NCBI RefSeq assembly: GCF_023111095.1
Contig: NZ_JALGYW010000028.1
Span: forward strand, 1 to 59,925
DNA length: 59,925 bases
Reading direction: 5' to 3'
DNA from: Maribellus sp. YY47
Lineage (GTDB): Bacteria > Bacteroidota > Bacteroidia > Bacteroidales > Prolixibacteraceae
A program made the translations under genes and the position numbers. Shown piece after piece: positions 38,398 through 46,815 of this stretch (position 1 is the first letter of the stretch; every line of letters starts with the position of its first letter). The notes beneath the pieces were generated by a model, which was not told the origin of the DNA, did no database searches, and saw only the letters and a list, made by a program, of their open reading frames with translations.

Positions 38398-38776
38398 TTT
38401 CGTCAGTATTTTCGGTTTCAAGATCACGTTTCACATCTTCCATTAACTCGTCCAGCTCCGAAATACTCATGTTGTCTTCGCGGGCAAAAAACGAAACCAT
38501 TTCCTGAAAAGAGCCACTAAAGTAGTTGCGCATAAAATTTTTCATAAAGGTCCGCGTATATTCCTTTCGGCTTACCAAAGGAAAATATTCATGAGTTTTT
38601 CCGTAGGCATAGTGCCCCACAAAGCCTTTTTTCTCCAAAATCCGAATAATGGTTGACACCGTATTATAGGCAGGCTTGGGATCTTCCATCATTTCTACTA
38701 TGTCTTTTACAAATGCTTTTTCAAGCTTCCATAAAAATTGCATCACCTGTTCTTCAGCTTTTGTTAGCTCTTTCAT
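38381..38776 (-). CDS. BlaI/MecI-family repressor
   Basis: A 131-residue winged-helix repressor. The N-terminal wHTH is clear: LTKAEEQVMQFLWKLEKAFV, EMMEDPKPAYNTVSTIIRIL and KKGFVGHYAYGKTHEYFPLV (residues 3-70). The C-terminal helical part forms the dimer and cleavage region. It is coupled to the BlaR1-like gene by a 17-base overlap. The inverted repeat AACTA-N6-TAGTT at 38836-38851 lies 60 bases upstream of its start and is a plausible operator. Confidence 0.9.
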   Translation of the reverse strand: MKELTKAEEQVMQFLWKLEKAFVKDIVEMMEDPKPAYNTVSTIIRILEKKGFVGHYAYGKTHEYFPLVSRKEYTRTFMKNFMRNYFSGSFQEMVSFFAREDNMSISELDELMEDVKRDLETENTDENEQRS

Positions 38777-38835
38777 ACCCTAAAATTTTGTACATCTTTC
38801 TCTATCAAAAACTATACCTAAGACGTTAGTCTTGT

Positions 38836-38851
38836 AACTATTTTTTTAGTT
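38836..38851. promoter_or_regulatory. BlaI operator-like site, blaI side
   Basis: AACTATTTTTTTAGTT, i.e. AACTA-N6-TAGTT with perfect arms, in the leader of the blaI-blaR1 unit. The same motif occurs twice at 39395-39430. Confidence 0.6.
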
Positions 38852-38868
38852 ATAGTAAATAAATTTTT

Positions 38869-39267
38869 TTAGCTCAATGCAAAACTAATAGGAAGAGTGT
38901 ACTTTACATTTACAGGTTTTCCTTCTACTTTCCCGGGAGTCCACTTTTTTAAAAGCTTAACCACCCGAAGAGATTCATTATCCAAGTCGGTGTCAACGCT
39001 CCGCGATATTTTTGCCTGGGTTACTGTGCCTGTTTTATCTATGATAAACTCGACATACACTTTTCCCTGAATACCTTTTTCCTGGGCTTTCACCGGATAC
39101 TTGACATTGTCGCTAATAAATTTGAACAAAGCTTCCTCTCCTCCGGGATAAACCGGTTGTTCATCTACTTCCGTAAAAACCTTATCCTTGTTTTTATCGG
39201 TTTTTTGTGCCTGGACAGCAAACGTTGCCACAAAGCACATTAGAATAAAAAATAAACTTGTTTTCAT
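38869..39267 (-). CDS. TonB-domain periplasmic protein (no anchor helix)
   Basis: A 132-residue protein with a signal peptide (cleavage near VQAQ) and then directly a TonB C-terminal domain: LFKFISDNVKYPVKAQEKG, GKVYVEFIIDKTGTV, LLKKWTPGKVEGKPVNVKYT. The transmembrane anchor and Pro-rich linker of normal TonB are absent, so it cannot by itself couple to ExbBD in the usual way. It is the most strongly regulated-looking of the three TonB genes here: a perfect promoter at 39386-39416 overlapped by two BlaI-type operators. Confidence 0.85.
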   Translation of the reverse strand: MKTSLFFILMCFVATFAVQAQKTDKNKDKVFTEVDEQPVYPGGEEALFKFISDNVKYPVKAQEKGIQGKVYVEFIIDKTGTVTQAKISRSVDTDLDNESLRVVKLLKKWTPGKVEGKPVNVKYTLPISFALS

Positions 39268-39385
39268 ACCATTACGATTTAATTAAACACTCTATATCTC
39301 CTACTATTTAAAGTTGAAAATTGCTCATTAAAGGTTCTTAACCATTCCCTATTAATCAAACAATATTGTTTTACATTCGCTTTAA

Positions 39386-39416
39386 CAAACATATAACTAA
39401 TTTCTTAGTTTTCAAA
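39386..39416 (-). promoter_or_regulatory. Promoter overlapped by BlaI-type operators
   Basis: TTTG at 39413-39416, 19-base spacer, TATGTTTG at 39386-39393 on the minus strand: exact to consensus. The operator-like repeats at 39395-39410 and 39415-39430 cover the spacer and -33 box. Leader of about 113 bases to the TonB-domain gene at 39267. Confidence 0.7.
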
Positions 39417-39430
39417 CTAAAAAATTAGTT
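39395..39430. promoter_or_regulatory. Two tandem BlaI operator-like sites
   Basis: AACTAATTTCTTAGTT (39395-39410) and AACTAAAAAATTAGTT (39415-39430), both AACTA-N6-TAGTT, with starts exactly 20 bp apart (about two helical turns). Together they form a longer inverted repeat. This is the arrangement expected of a BlaI/MecI-type repressor bound on the same DNA face. Confidence 0.65.
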
Positions 39431-39495
39431 ATGTGGTATTTCTTTCTTAAAACAGAATCGTATATTACTATCTATTAATCCATTAGTAATTAAAA

Positions 39496-40179
39496 CTAAT
39501 TCTGCAACTGGAAATTAATGATAGCGGTGTAGTATACTTTGACCTTTTTACCTCCTTGCATGGCAGGTTTAAACCTGGGCAAACTCTGAATAACACGTAT
39601 GGCTTCTGCATCAAGAGAAGTATCCACTGAACGTCCAACGGTTACATTGATGGCATCTCCGTTTTGATCAACCACAAAGTTGATATAAACTTTTCCCTGT
39701 ACCCCGTTTTCCTGGGCAATAATGGGGTATTTTACGTGATCACTGATGTATTTGTACAGCGAGCGTTCGCCTCCGGGGAATTCAGCAGGTATTTCCACAG
39801 AATTGACAAATATCTTTTCTTCCTCCTCTTCCGGAGGATTTGTGGCCACCACCGGCAAATCAAGAACCAGCGGATCTTCGGGTTCCGCAAAATCGAAGTT
39901 CGGATCGATAACCTCAACGCCGTCTTTTACGATGTTAATAATTTCGATGGTTTTGGGTTGTTCAGGTTCCGGAAGTTGCTCTTTGGGCTCTTTTACAATG
40001 GGAGCAATTTCATCTTCTATTACATAAACAGGAGTTCCGCCGGCTAGAGTGGCTTTTCGTGGCTGAGTGGTCCATTCGAAGGCTGTGAAAACCAGGCCGA
40101 GTGCTGCGACCAATCCGATTAAGAAGAATGTGCTTCTTTTTCCTTCCAAATCTGCTTTCAATGATTTTTTTCGTTTCAT
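39496..40179 (-). CDS. tonB: TonB
   Basis: Energy-transducing TonB protein of 227 residues. One N-terminal membrane helix (FFLIGLVAALGLVFTAFEW, residues 18-36), a Pro/Glu-rich periplasmic linker (about residues 50-120), and the C-terminal TonB domain with LYKYISDHVKYPIIAQENG, GKVYINFVVDQNGDA and PRFKPAMQGGKKVKVYYTA. It transmits the proton-motive force to TonB-dependent receptors, of which two lie in this window. No AACTA-N6-TAGTT repeat was found before its own start, so it may not belong to the BlaI regulon. Confidence 0.9.
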   Translation of the reverse strand: MKRKKSLKADLEGKRSTFFLIGLVAALGLVFTAFEWTTQPRKATLAGGTPVYVIEDEIAPIVKEPKEQLPEPEQPKTIEIINIVKDGVEVIDPNFDFAEPEDPLVLDLPVVATNPPEEEEEKIFVNSVEIPAEFPGGERSLYKYISDHVKYPIIAQENGVQGKVYINFVVDQNGDAINVTVGRSVDTSLDAEAIRVIQSLPRFKPAMQGGKKVKVYYTAIINFQLQN

Positions 40180-40457
40180 GACTCTTAAAAATTTGGTTTA
40201 ACAATACTTTTACCGCTCAGTTTGTTATACCATTCTTTCAAATCAATTGAACATCAACAGATAATGAATTAACATAAATCTGTATGTTGAAATGACTGAT
40301 TCACGAAAAAAACAACTTGAATTGAACCGATGATCTCCTGACTTTTTCCTCTCCGCAGGTTCTTTTCATTAAACACTTTTTAACAATAACTATGCCGAGA
40401 TATAAGAAGTGTTCTTAGTGTTCGAACCCATGCAAAATCTGCTGGCCAGCAATTAAA

Positions 40458-41228
40458 TCAAATTTCAATTATAAAGCTGTCTTTATCGTCAAGCAGTGGA
40501 AAGCTTTTTCTGAATTTGTGAAGATCGCTGTAAGAAATTTCAAAAGTTTGCACACTCTCCTCTTCGGGCATAAAATCGGCAAAGCCTTTAGGCGAAACAC
40601 AAGCCGAATTACCTTTGTAACTTAATCCGGCACCATCGGAACCCGAGCGGTTAATCCCGACGCAGTAACATTGGTTTTCGATAGCACGTGCAACTAACAG
40701 GTTCTTCCACACATGATGGCGGGGAGACGGCCAGTTGGCCATGTAAATCAACACATCGTAATCTTCGGCATTCCGCGCCCACACCGGGAAACGCAGATCG
40801 TAGCAAATCAGCGGGCAAAACTTCCATCCTTTGTACTCAATTATGGTTTTCGAGCGTCCGGCTTCGTAATAAAGGTGCTCCTTCCCCATGGTATATAAAT
40901 GCCGTTTATCGTAGCTCTTCACTTCCCCATCGGGAAAAACCCATACGGCCCGGTTATAAATAAGTCCGTTTTCTTCAACAATCAAACTGCCCACCACCGA
41001 TGCATCTTTTTCCTTCGCGATATTTTTCATCCAACTTATTGTCGGCCCATTCATTGGTTCTTTATGTTTTTCAGGATTCATTGAAAAACCGGTTGTGAAC
41101 ATTTCAGGGAGAACGATCAAATCGGGTTGAATTACATCTCCGATCAAACGGGAATATTTTTCCAGGTTCGCAGTTATATTTTCCCAAATGATATCAGGCT
41201 GAATGATCGTGATTTTTAGATTTTCCAT
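40458..41228 (-). CDS. Nitrilase-superfamily amidase, omega-amidase-like
   Basis: A 256-residue cytoplasmic amidase (start ATG 41228, MENLKITIIQPDI; the longer frame has a basic low-complexity lead). The nitrilase catalytic triad is visible: Glu in VLPEMFTTGF, Lys in SYDKRHLYTMG and Cys in PLICYDLRFP. Motif and length fit Nit2/YafV-type omega-amidases, which remove amide groups from alpha-keto acids such as 2-oxoglutaramate. It is divergent from the glutaminase gene across a 480-base spacer; a link to glutamine metabolism is plausible. Confidence 0.85.
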   Translation of the reverse strand: MENLKITIIQPDIIWENITANLEKYSRLIGDVIQPDLIVLPEMFTTGFSMNPEKHKEPMNGPTISWMKNIAKEKDASVVGSLIVEENGLIYNRAVWVFPDGEVKSYDKRHLYTMGKEHLYYEAGRSKTIIEYKGWKFCPLICYDLRFPVWARNAEDYDVLIYMANWPSPRHHVWKNLLVARAIENQCYCVGINRSGSDGAGLSYKGNSACVSPKGFADFMPEEESVQTFEISYSDLHKFRKSFPLLDDKDSFIIEI

Positions 41229-41513
41229 GGTAGTTATATAATGCTTTTCGTTCTTTATTAATAAAACCATACCGGATTATGCTTCAATAAAACAACGCTA
41301 TAAAACTATTCTGAAGACAAATTCCGGGTTAGCTGTTCAACTGGTATAAAAGTAGAACATAATAACCAGAGTTTCGTTGCTTGTTAAACTTATTCTCTGC
41401 AACTGGTGTCCGCGTAATAAAATGCAAATCCAAAAAACAAAATAACGGCGTAAACGGTGCCCAGGCGCTTTTACCATTTATAGAAAGTAACACGCGAAAA
41501 ACAAACTCATGCT

Positions 41514-41654
41514 TTATATGCGAATCATCACAGGTAAAATTGCAGTAACATCCCCGCCCGGCCCATCTTTTTCAATGAACAGGTATTTCTTCTTGTTTTC
41601 AGGTAAACCCCAACAAAACTCATAATTCACAAACGCTGTACTTTTTATCTTCAC
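41514..41654 (-). CDS. Short hypothetical frame or gene remnant
   Basis: A 46-codon frame starting at GTG 41654 after AGGAGTG-like sequence: MKIKSTAFVNYEFCWGLPEN to VMIRI. The composition is protein-like, but I recognise no family. It could be a small protein or the tail of a lost gene. It lies in the 480-base spacer between the nitrilase and the glutaminase, and the rest of that spacer has no gene. Confidence 0.25.
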   Translation of the reverse strand: MKIKSTAFVNYEFCWGLPENKKKYLFIEKDGPGGDVTAILPVMIRI

Positions 41655-41707
41655 TCCTATTAATTAAGAAACGAAACCGCGCGGCATAGTGCAAGAATAG
41701 AAACATA

Positions 41708-42634
41708 ATGACCATAAAAATGGATTACGGCGACATCATCAGCGAGATATTTGAAGCGGTTAAAAACGGAGAAAACACAGGCGAAGTGGCACAGTACATA
41801 CCGGAGTTATCGGGGGTCGATCCGGAAAAATTCGGCGTTTATCTGACCACTCTTTACGGCAAAGGCTTTGGGACCGGCGACTGTGAAACCCGTTTTTCCA
41901 TCCAAAGTATTTCAAAGGTTTTGTCACTGAGCCTTGCCTACGGTATTTTGGGCGATAAAATCTGGGAACGCGTCGGCGTTGAACCGTCGGGAACGCCATT
42001 CAATTCGCTCATTCAGCTGGAAACCGACAACGGCATTCCGCGTAACCCGTTGATCAACGGAGGTGCGCTCGTAATATGCGACATGCTCATAAGCGAACTC
42101 AAAGATGCTCCTGTTGATTTTCTGGCCTTCGTCCGTAAACTGAGTAAAAACTCCGGTCTGGAGTATTCTGCCGGAATTGCCCGCTCTGAAAAGTCAGTGG
42201 GTTACCGGAATATTGCGCTTTGCAACTTTATCAAATCGTATGGCAACATTCGGAACGAACCTGACGAAGTGCTCGATTTCTACTTTAACATGTGTTCGCT
42301 CGAAATGAACTGCCGCGAACTGACCCAAACCTTCATGTACCTGGTAGATACCCATCATGTGATCAGCAACAGCGCTACTTTGTTAAATATGAGCCAGACC
42401 AAACGCTTAAATGCCCTGATGCAAACCTGCGGCTTTTATGACGAATCGGGTGAATTCTCGTTTAAGGTGGGATTACCCGGGAAAAGTGGTGTTGGAGGCG
42501 GCATTGTGGCCATTCATCCCGAAAAATACTGTATTGCCGTGTGGAGCCCGAAACTCAACCTCAAAGGAAATTCGTACCGTGGCATGAAGTTTCTGGAATT
42601 ATTCACCACCCGCACCGAATTATCGATATTTTAA
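41708..42634 (+). CDS. glsA: Glutaminase A
   Basis: Serine-dependent beta-lactamase-fold glutaminase of 308 residues that hydrolyses glutamine to glutamate and ammonia. The active-site Ser and Lys lie in FSIQSISKVLSL (S-x-x-K near residues 66-69), followed by NGGALVICDML, SAGIARSEKSVGYRN and VGLPGKSGVGGGIVA (the conserved Gly-rich stretch). Length is right for bacterial GlsA. Single gene on the plus strand, with no clear -7 box found. The nitrilase upstream works on related amide metabolism. Confidence 0.92.
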   Translation: MTIKMDYGDIISEIFEAVKNGENTGEVAQYIPELSGVDPEKFGVYLTTLYGKGFGTGDCETRFSIQSISKVLSLSLAYGILGDKIWERVGVEPSGTPFNSLIQLETDNGIPRNPLINGGALVICDMLISELKDAPVDFLAFVRKLSKNSGLEYSAGIARSEKSVGYRNIALCNFIKSYGNIRNEPDEVLDFYFNMCSLEMNCRELTQTFMYLVDTHHVISNSATLLNMSQTKRLNALMQTCGFYDESGEFSFKVGLPGKSGVGGGIVAIHPEKYCIAVWSPKLNLKGNSYRGMKFLELFTTRTELSIF

Positions 42635-42821
42635 ACCAGCGAGACCTCTGTCCCAACAAGTCGAAGCAATGTTTCCTGTTTGTTATTTGTCATTCATCAA
42701 ATTAGGAATAGTTTGTAATTATAACAACATTTTCAGAGTAAACCTGTTTTTAGCAGAGTAATAGGATGTAGATTTAAACGTTGAATCATTTGAATCGCAT
42801 ACCGAAAAGAATTACCTGTAA

Positions 42822-44090
42822 ATGAGAGCAAGTATATTTTTATTAATTCCACTGTTTCTTTTTATGTTGCTGGTAGATTTTTACACCTTCCGCGGCATAA
42901 ATCCACTGATCGCCCGAATCAGATTTTCGGTAATCAGAAAAGCCTTTAGAATTTTATTCTGGGGCATTTCGCTGATCGTTTTCGCAGGTTTTTGCCTTTT
43001 TATGTTTGGAATAAAACACGTAAAACAATCAGATGCCTACATATACGTGGGCTACCTGGTGGCTGGTTTTGCGTTGTTCTACATACCCAAGTTTGTATTT
43101 ATACTTTTCGTCCTGCTTAAGGACATTCAAAGAGTGACAATGGGAACCATCCAATGGTTCAGAGGGAGAAAGAAAAAGAGTGTACCACAGTTAAACGCGA
43201 CGAAAAAAATGGAGAGATCCGAATTTTTGTACCAAATGGGCCTGTTTATAGCGGCCATTCCGTTTGCCTCCATTCTGTACGGAGTGACAAAGGGGAAATT
43301 CAATTTCAGGGTGATGCGCGAAAGGATCAGTTTTGACAATCTTCCGGCATCGTTTAAGGGTTTAAAAATCGTTCATATTTCCGACATGCACCTGGGAAGT
43401 TTTAACCGAAAGTTCGACCAGGTGTCCAAAGCAGTGGAACTGATAAACGAGCAGGAACCCGACCTGATTTTGTTTACCGGCGACCTGGTAAATAACTTTG
43501 CGGAAGAAACCGAAGATTGGGCACCGGTTTTATCAAAAATGCAAGCCAGAATAGGGAAATATTCGATTTTGGGAAATCACGATTACGGCGATTATTCGGA
43601 ATGGAAGTCGCCTGCAGAAAAAGAGAAAAACCTGGATGCCATCAAAAGGTTTCATAAAAAAATGGGCTTTCGTTTACTACTGAACGAGTCAGAAAACATT
43701 CGGATCGACGATGAAGAAATTGCATTGATCGGTGTCGAAAACTGGGGCAAACCTCCGTTTCCGCAACATGGTGATCTGAAAAAAGCGACAACAGGAATTG
43801 ATGCGAATCGATTTAAATTACTGATGAGTCACGATCCTTCGCACTGGGATGCCGAGGTTTTGGACAAAACCAATATCGATCTAACTTTTTCGGGACATAC
43901 ACACGGCATGCAGTTTGGAATTGAACGTGCCGGGATAAAATGGAGTCCGGTTCAATACAAATATCCTCGCTGGGGAGGCTTGTACAATGAACGCAAACAA
44001 TACCTATACGTAAACAGAGGTTTTGGCTACATTGGTTTTCCTGGAAGAATTGGGATGCCACCTGAAATTACGGTGATTGAGTTGGTTTAA
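42822..44090 (+). CDS. Membrane-anchored calcineurin-like phosphoesterase
   Basis: A 422-residue protein with four or so N-terminal membrane helices (residues about 2-22, 50-70, 82-105, 130-150) and a metallophosphoesterase domain. The two-metal motifs occur in order: ISDMHLGSF (near residue 187), GDLVNN, GNHDYGDY, and SGHTHGMQFG near residue 362. It would cleave phosphodiesters or phosphomonoesters at the membrane; the YkuE/YaeI-like subgroup acts on lipids or is unassigned. Followed by the toxin-antitoxin pair 58 bases later. Confidence 0.88.
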   Translation: MRASIFLLIPLFLFMLLVDFYTFRGINPLIARIRFSVIRKAFRILFWGISLIVFAGFCLFMFGIKHVKQSDAYIYVGYLVAGFALFYIPKFVFILFVLLKDIQRVTMGTIQWFRGRKKKSVPQLNATKKMERSEFLYQMGLFIAAIPFASILYGVTKGKFNFRVMRERISFDNLPASFKGLKIVHISDMHLGSFNRKFDQVSKAVELINEQEPDLILFTGDLVNNFAEETEDWAPVLSKMQARIGKYSILGNHDYGDYSEWKSPAEKEKNLDAIKRFHKKMGFRLLLNESENIRIDDEEIALIGVENWGKPPFPQHGDLKKATTGIDANRFKLLMSHDPSHWDAEVLDKTNIDLTFSGHTHGMQFGIERAGIKWSPVQYKYPRWGGLYNERKQYLYVNRGFGYIGFPGRIGMPPEITVIELV

Positions 44091-44147
44091 ACGGACTTGT
44101 TTTATATCATAAAAAGAAATACTTTTGGTATATACAATTCATCAGAA

Positions 44148-44378
44148 ATGAAAACAGTTTCACTCAAAATAGACGACTCAATTTTTGGAGATACTGAAGA
44201 AATACTCCGGGAAATTAAAAAGCCAAGAAACCGTTACATCAACGAAGCATTGGAATTTTATAATAAGATTCAAAAACGCCGATTGATTGAAGAGAAATTA
44301 AGAAAAGAATCAAAACTTGTGAAAGACGATTCAATGTCTGTTTTGAAGGATTTTGAAGAGATTGAAGATGTCGATTAG
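44148..44378 (+). CDS. Antitoxin, MazE/CopG-like
   Basis: A 76-residue protein (ATG 44148). The N-terminus MKTVSLKIDDSIFGDTEEI looks like a ribbon-helix-helix start: VSLKIDD as the beta strand, then two helices (RNRYINEALEFYNKIQKRR). The C-terminal part is Lys/Glu-rich and unstructured-looking, as usual for the toxin-neutralising arm. It overlaps the toxin start by 11 bases. Role assigned from the downstream MazF; family is inferred. Confidence 0.75.
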   Translation: MKTVSLKIDDSIFGDTEEILREIKKPRNRYINEALEFYNKIQKRRLIEEKLRKESKLVKDDSMSVLKDFEEIEDVD

Positions 44379-44712
44379 TCAATACGAAATATGGATTGCT
44401 GATTTAAGTCCACAAATTGGAACAGAACCCGGGAAAACGAGGCCGGTTTTAATTGTTCAAACCAATCTGCTAAATAAAATTCCGCATCCATCAACAATTA
44501 TCTGCCCGATCACCACTAATGTTCACAAAAAATCGGAAATACTTAGAATCCATTTGGAAACAGGTCAGTCAGGCTTGCATGAAGATTGTGATGTAATGAT
44601 GGACCAAATCAGAGCAATTGATAACAAACGATTGATAAAAAGATTAGGTAAATTGCCCGATAATCTTATTGACACCGTTAAAGAAAATCTGTCAATTGTA
44701 TTGGATTTGTAA
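44368..44712 (+). CDS. mazF: MazF/PemK toxin
   Basis: A 114-residue type II endoribonuclease toxin that would cleave mRNA. Landmarks: IWIADLSPQIGTEPGKTRPVL (beta strand 1 and the Arg/Pro turn), ICPITTNVH, and the conserved DCDVMMDQIRAIDNKRLIK. The start is ATG 44368, inside the antitoxin gene (11-base overlap). Single pair with no other mobile markers except an IS end 15 kb away. Confidence 0.88.
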   Translation: MSISQYEIWIADLSPQIGTEPGKTRPVLIVQTNLLNKIPHPSTIICPITTNVHKKSEILRIHLETGQSGLHEDCDVMMDQIRAIDNKRLIKRLGKLPDNLIDTVKENLSIVLDL

Positions 44713-44761
44713 GCCATCCTTGATAAAATTCAGTGAGTATCAACTCACGTTATTTTAAAAC

Positions 44762-44795
44762 AAAAAACCGCTCTCCAAACGAAGAACGGTTTTCC
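44762..44795 (-). terminator. Terminator between mazF and fumarase genes
   Basis: AAAACCG pairs with CGGTTTT around a loop; on the minus strand a T run follows. It lies 18 bases after the fumarase stop and may act in both directions. Confidence 0.7.
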
Positions 44796-44812
44796 TATTT
44801 TATAAAAATCTA

Positions 44813-46417
44813 TTAAAGCGCTTTAAAAAAGTCGTTTCCTTTGTCGTCAACAATAATAAATGCAGGGAAATTCTCTACTTTTATCTTACGAACAGCTTCC
44901 ATACCCAGCTCAGGGAAATCAACCACTTCAACTGATTTAATACTGTTTTTTGCCAGAATAGCGGCTGGTCCTCCAATCGAACCAAGGTAGAAACCACCAT
45001 GCTTTTTACAGGCGTCGGTTACAGCCTGCGAACGGTTTCCTTTGGCCAGCATAATCATCGAACCGCCGTGATCCTGGAATTCGTCCACATACGGATCCAT
45101 ACGGCCAGCTGTTGTCGGACCAAAGCTACCTGAAGCCATTCCTTTTGGTGTTTTGGCAGGTCCGGCATAATATACCGGGTGGTTTTTGAAATATTCCGGC
45201 ATTGGTTTGCCTTCATCCAGCATTTTCTTGATTTGCGCATGCGCAATGTCGCGGGCAACAATCAAGGTACCGTTCAAATTCAAACGTGTTTTAATCGGAT
45301 ATTTTGTCAATTCTTTTAATACTTCTTCCATCGGACGATCGAGGTCGATATCCACTGCAGGCTGCATAGCCGGAGCTTTTGAAGGAAGGAAACGTGCCGG
45401 ATTTTTCTCCAGCTGTTCCAGGAAGATTCCGTCTTCAGTAATTTTTGCCTTAATGTTTCGGTCGGCGCTACAGCTAACACCCAAACCAACCGGACAGGAA
45501 GCAGCGTGACGCGGCAAACGGATCACCTTCACATCGTGCACAAAATATTTTCCACCAAACTGAGCACCTACTCCACTTTCCTGGCAGATTTTAGTTACTT
45601 TTTCTTCCCACTCCAAATCACGGAAAGCTTGACCGCCTTCGTTTCCTTCGGTTGGCAAATGATCAAAATAACCTGCCGACGCTTTTTTCACAGCAGCCAG
45701 TGTAGCTTCGGCTGAAGTTCCACCGATAACCAATGCCAGGTGATACGGAGGACAGGCTGAAGTACCCAAATCCATAATTTTATCTTTTACAAATTTGGTC
45801 AGGTTTTCTTCGGTTAGTAACGATTTGGTTTGCTGGTACAAGTAAGTTTTATTACCCGAACCACCACCTTTGGTCAGAAACAGAAATTCATATTTATTTC
45901 CCTGCTCAGCATAAAGGTCGATCTGGGCTGGAAGGTTGGTGCCTGTATTTTTCTCGTCGAACATAGTAAACGGAACTACCTGCGAATAACGGAGGTTCCG
46001 CTCGTCGTAGGTTTCAAAAATTCCTTTTGACAAATATTCGGCATCGTTGGCGCCGGTGTATACATCCTCGCCTTTTTTCCCTATTACAATCGCTGTTCCC
46101 GTGTCCTGACAGGTTGGAAGTTCACCTTCGGCCGAAACAGCCTGGTTCATTAACATGGTGTGTGCCACAAAGCGGTCGTTGTCGGTTGCTTCCGGATCTT
46201 CCAGAATTTTAGCCAGCTTTTCCAAATGGGCAGCACGCAGGAAAAAAGAAACATCGGTAAAAGCTTCTTTCGCGAGTACTTCCAACGCTTTTGGCTCTAC
46301 TTTCAGAATTTTTCGGCCATCTATTTCAACGGTAGATACGTAATCCTTTGTAATTAAACGGTATTCCGTATCGTCTTTTAAAATGGGAAATGGTTTTTGA
46401 TATTTAAAATCTGCCAT
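44813..46417 (-). CDS. Class I (iron-sulfur) fumarate hydratase
   Basis: Oxygen-sensitive [4Fe-4S] fumarase of 534 residues interconverting fumarate and malate. Cluster-region cysteines are in [33 protein letters not shown] and [20 protein letters not shown]. The C-terminal TtdB-like half carries [20 protein letters not shown] and [14 protein letters not shown]. The alpha and beta parts are fused, as in the single-chain E. coli FumA/FumB type. Single gene, with terminator. Confidence 0.92.
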   Translation of the reverse strand: MADFKYQKPFPILKDDTEYRLITKDYVSTVEIDGRKILKVEPKALEVLAKEAFTDVSFFLRAAHLEKLAKILEDPEATDNDRFVAHTMLMNQAVSAEGELPTCQDTGTAIVIGKKGEDVYTGANDAEYLSKGIFETYDERNLRYSQVVPFTMFDEKNTGTNLPAQIDLYAEQGNKYEFLFLTKGGGSGNKTYLYQQTKSLLTEENLTKFVKDKIMDLGTSACPPYHLALVIGGTSAEATLAAVKKASAGYFDHLPTEGNEGGQAFRDLEWEEKVTKICQESGVGAQFGGKYFVHDVKVIRLPRHAASCPVGLGVSCSADRNIKAKITEDGIFLEQLEKNPARFLPSKAPAMQPAVDIDLDRPMEEVLKELTKYPIKTRLNLNGTLIVARDIAHAQIKKMLDEGKPMPEYFKNHPVYYAGPAKTPKGMASGSFGPTTAGRMDPYVDEFQDHGGSMIMLAKGNRSQAVTDACKKHGGFYLGSIGGPAAILAKNSIKSVEVVDFPELGMEAVRKIKVENFPAFIIVDDKGNDFFKAL

Positions 46418-46815
46418 AGCAAAATCGGTTTAAAATGAAATTTATTCAAAGATAAAACTATTCATCGGTTTGTCTTTCTTTTGAGCTTTTGTAAACAATA
46501 AATTTAAAGTAGTGGGACGCTAATTTGGGGGCAGCAGTTACTGGAGAAAGAACTGAGATACTCTGGCATGTGGTTTTTACCATTGGAGGTTTTACCTGTT
46601 ATTGTTGACGATTTTTGGACAACTTTTCGGGAAAAACGTACCGAAAAGCAGGTAGAGGCTAACAAGAAGCCATTGAATCCTTTTCAGAATATTTTTAAAA
46701 ACCCGGGAAGATGTGATTATGATGAATAAATACACTATCAATTTCTTTGTACTTATTCTCGCCTGAGTTTTTAATTCATTTTGATTAGATTTGGGAAAAC
46801 TTAAACCAATTCAAA
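46418..46815. other. Spacer with a decayed open frame
   Basis: About 400 bases between fumarase and the esterase. A plus-strand open stretch, 46508-46729, encodes a protein-like run (GQQLLEKELRYSGMWFLPLE then VDDFWTTFREKRTEKQ) with a late ATG at 46568. It has no start with good context and no family I recognise, so it could be a decayed gene or a 53-residue protein. A -7 box TAGATTTG at 46786-46793 belongs to the esterase. Confidence 0.35.
46786..46793 (+). promoter_or_regulatory. Putative esterase -7 box
   Basis: TAGATTTG fits TAnnTTTG 23 bases before the ATG. No TTG at the -33 distance. Confidence 0.4.
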
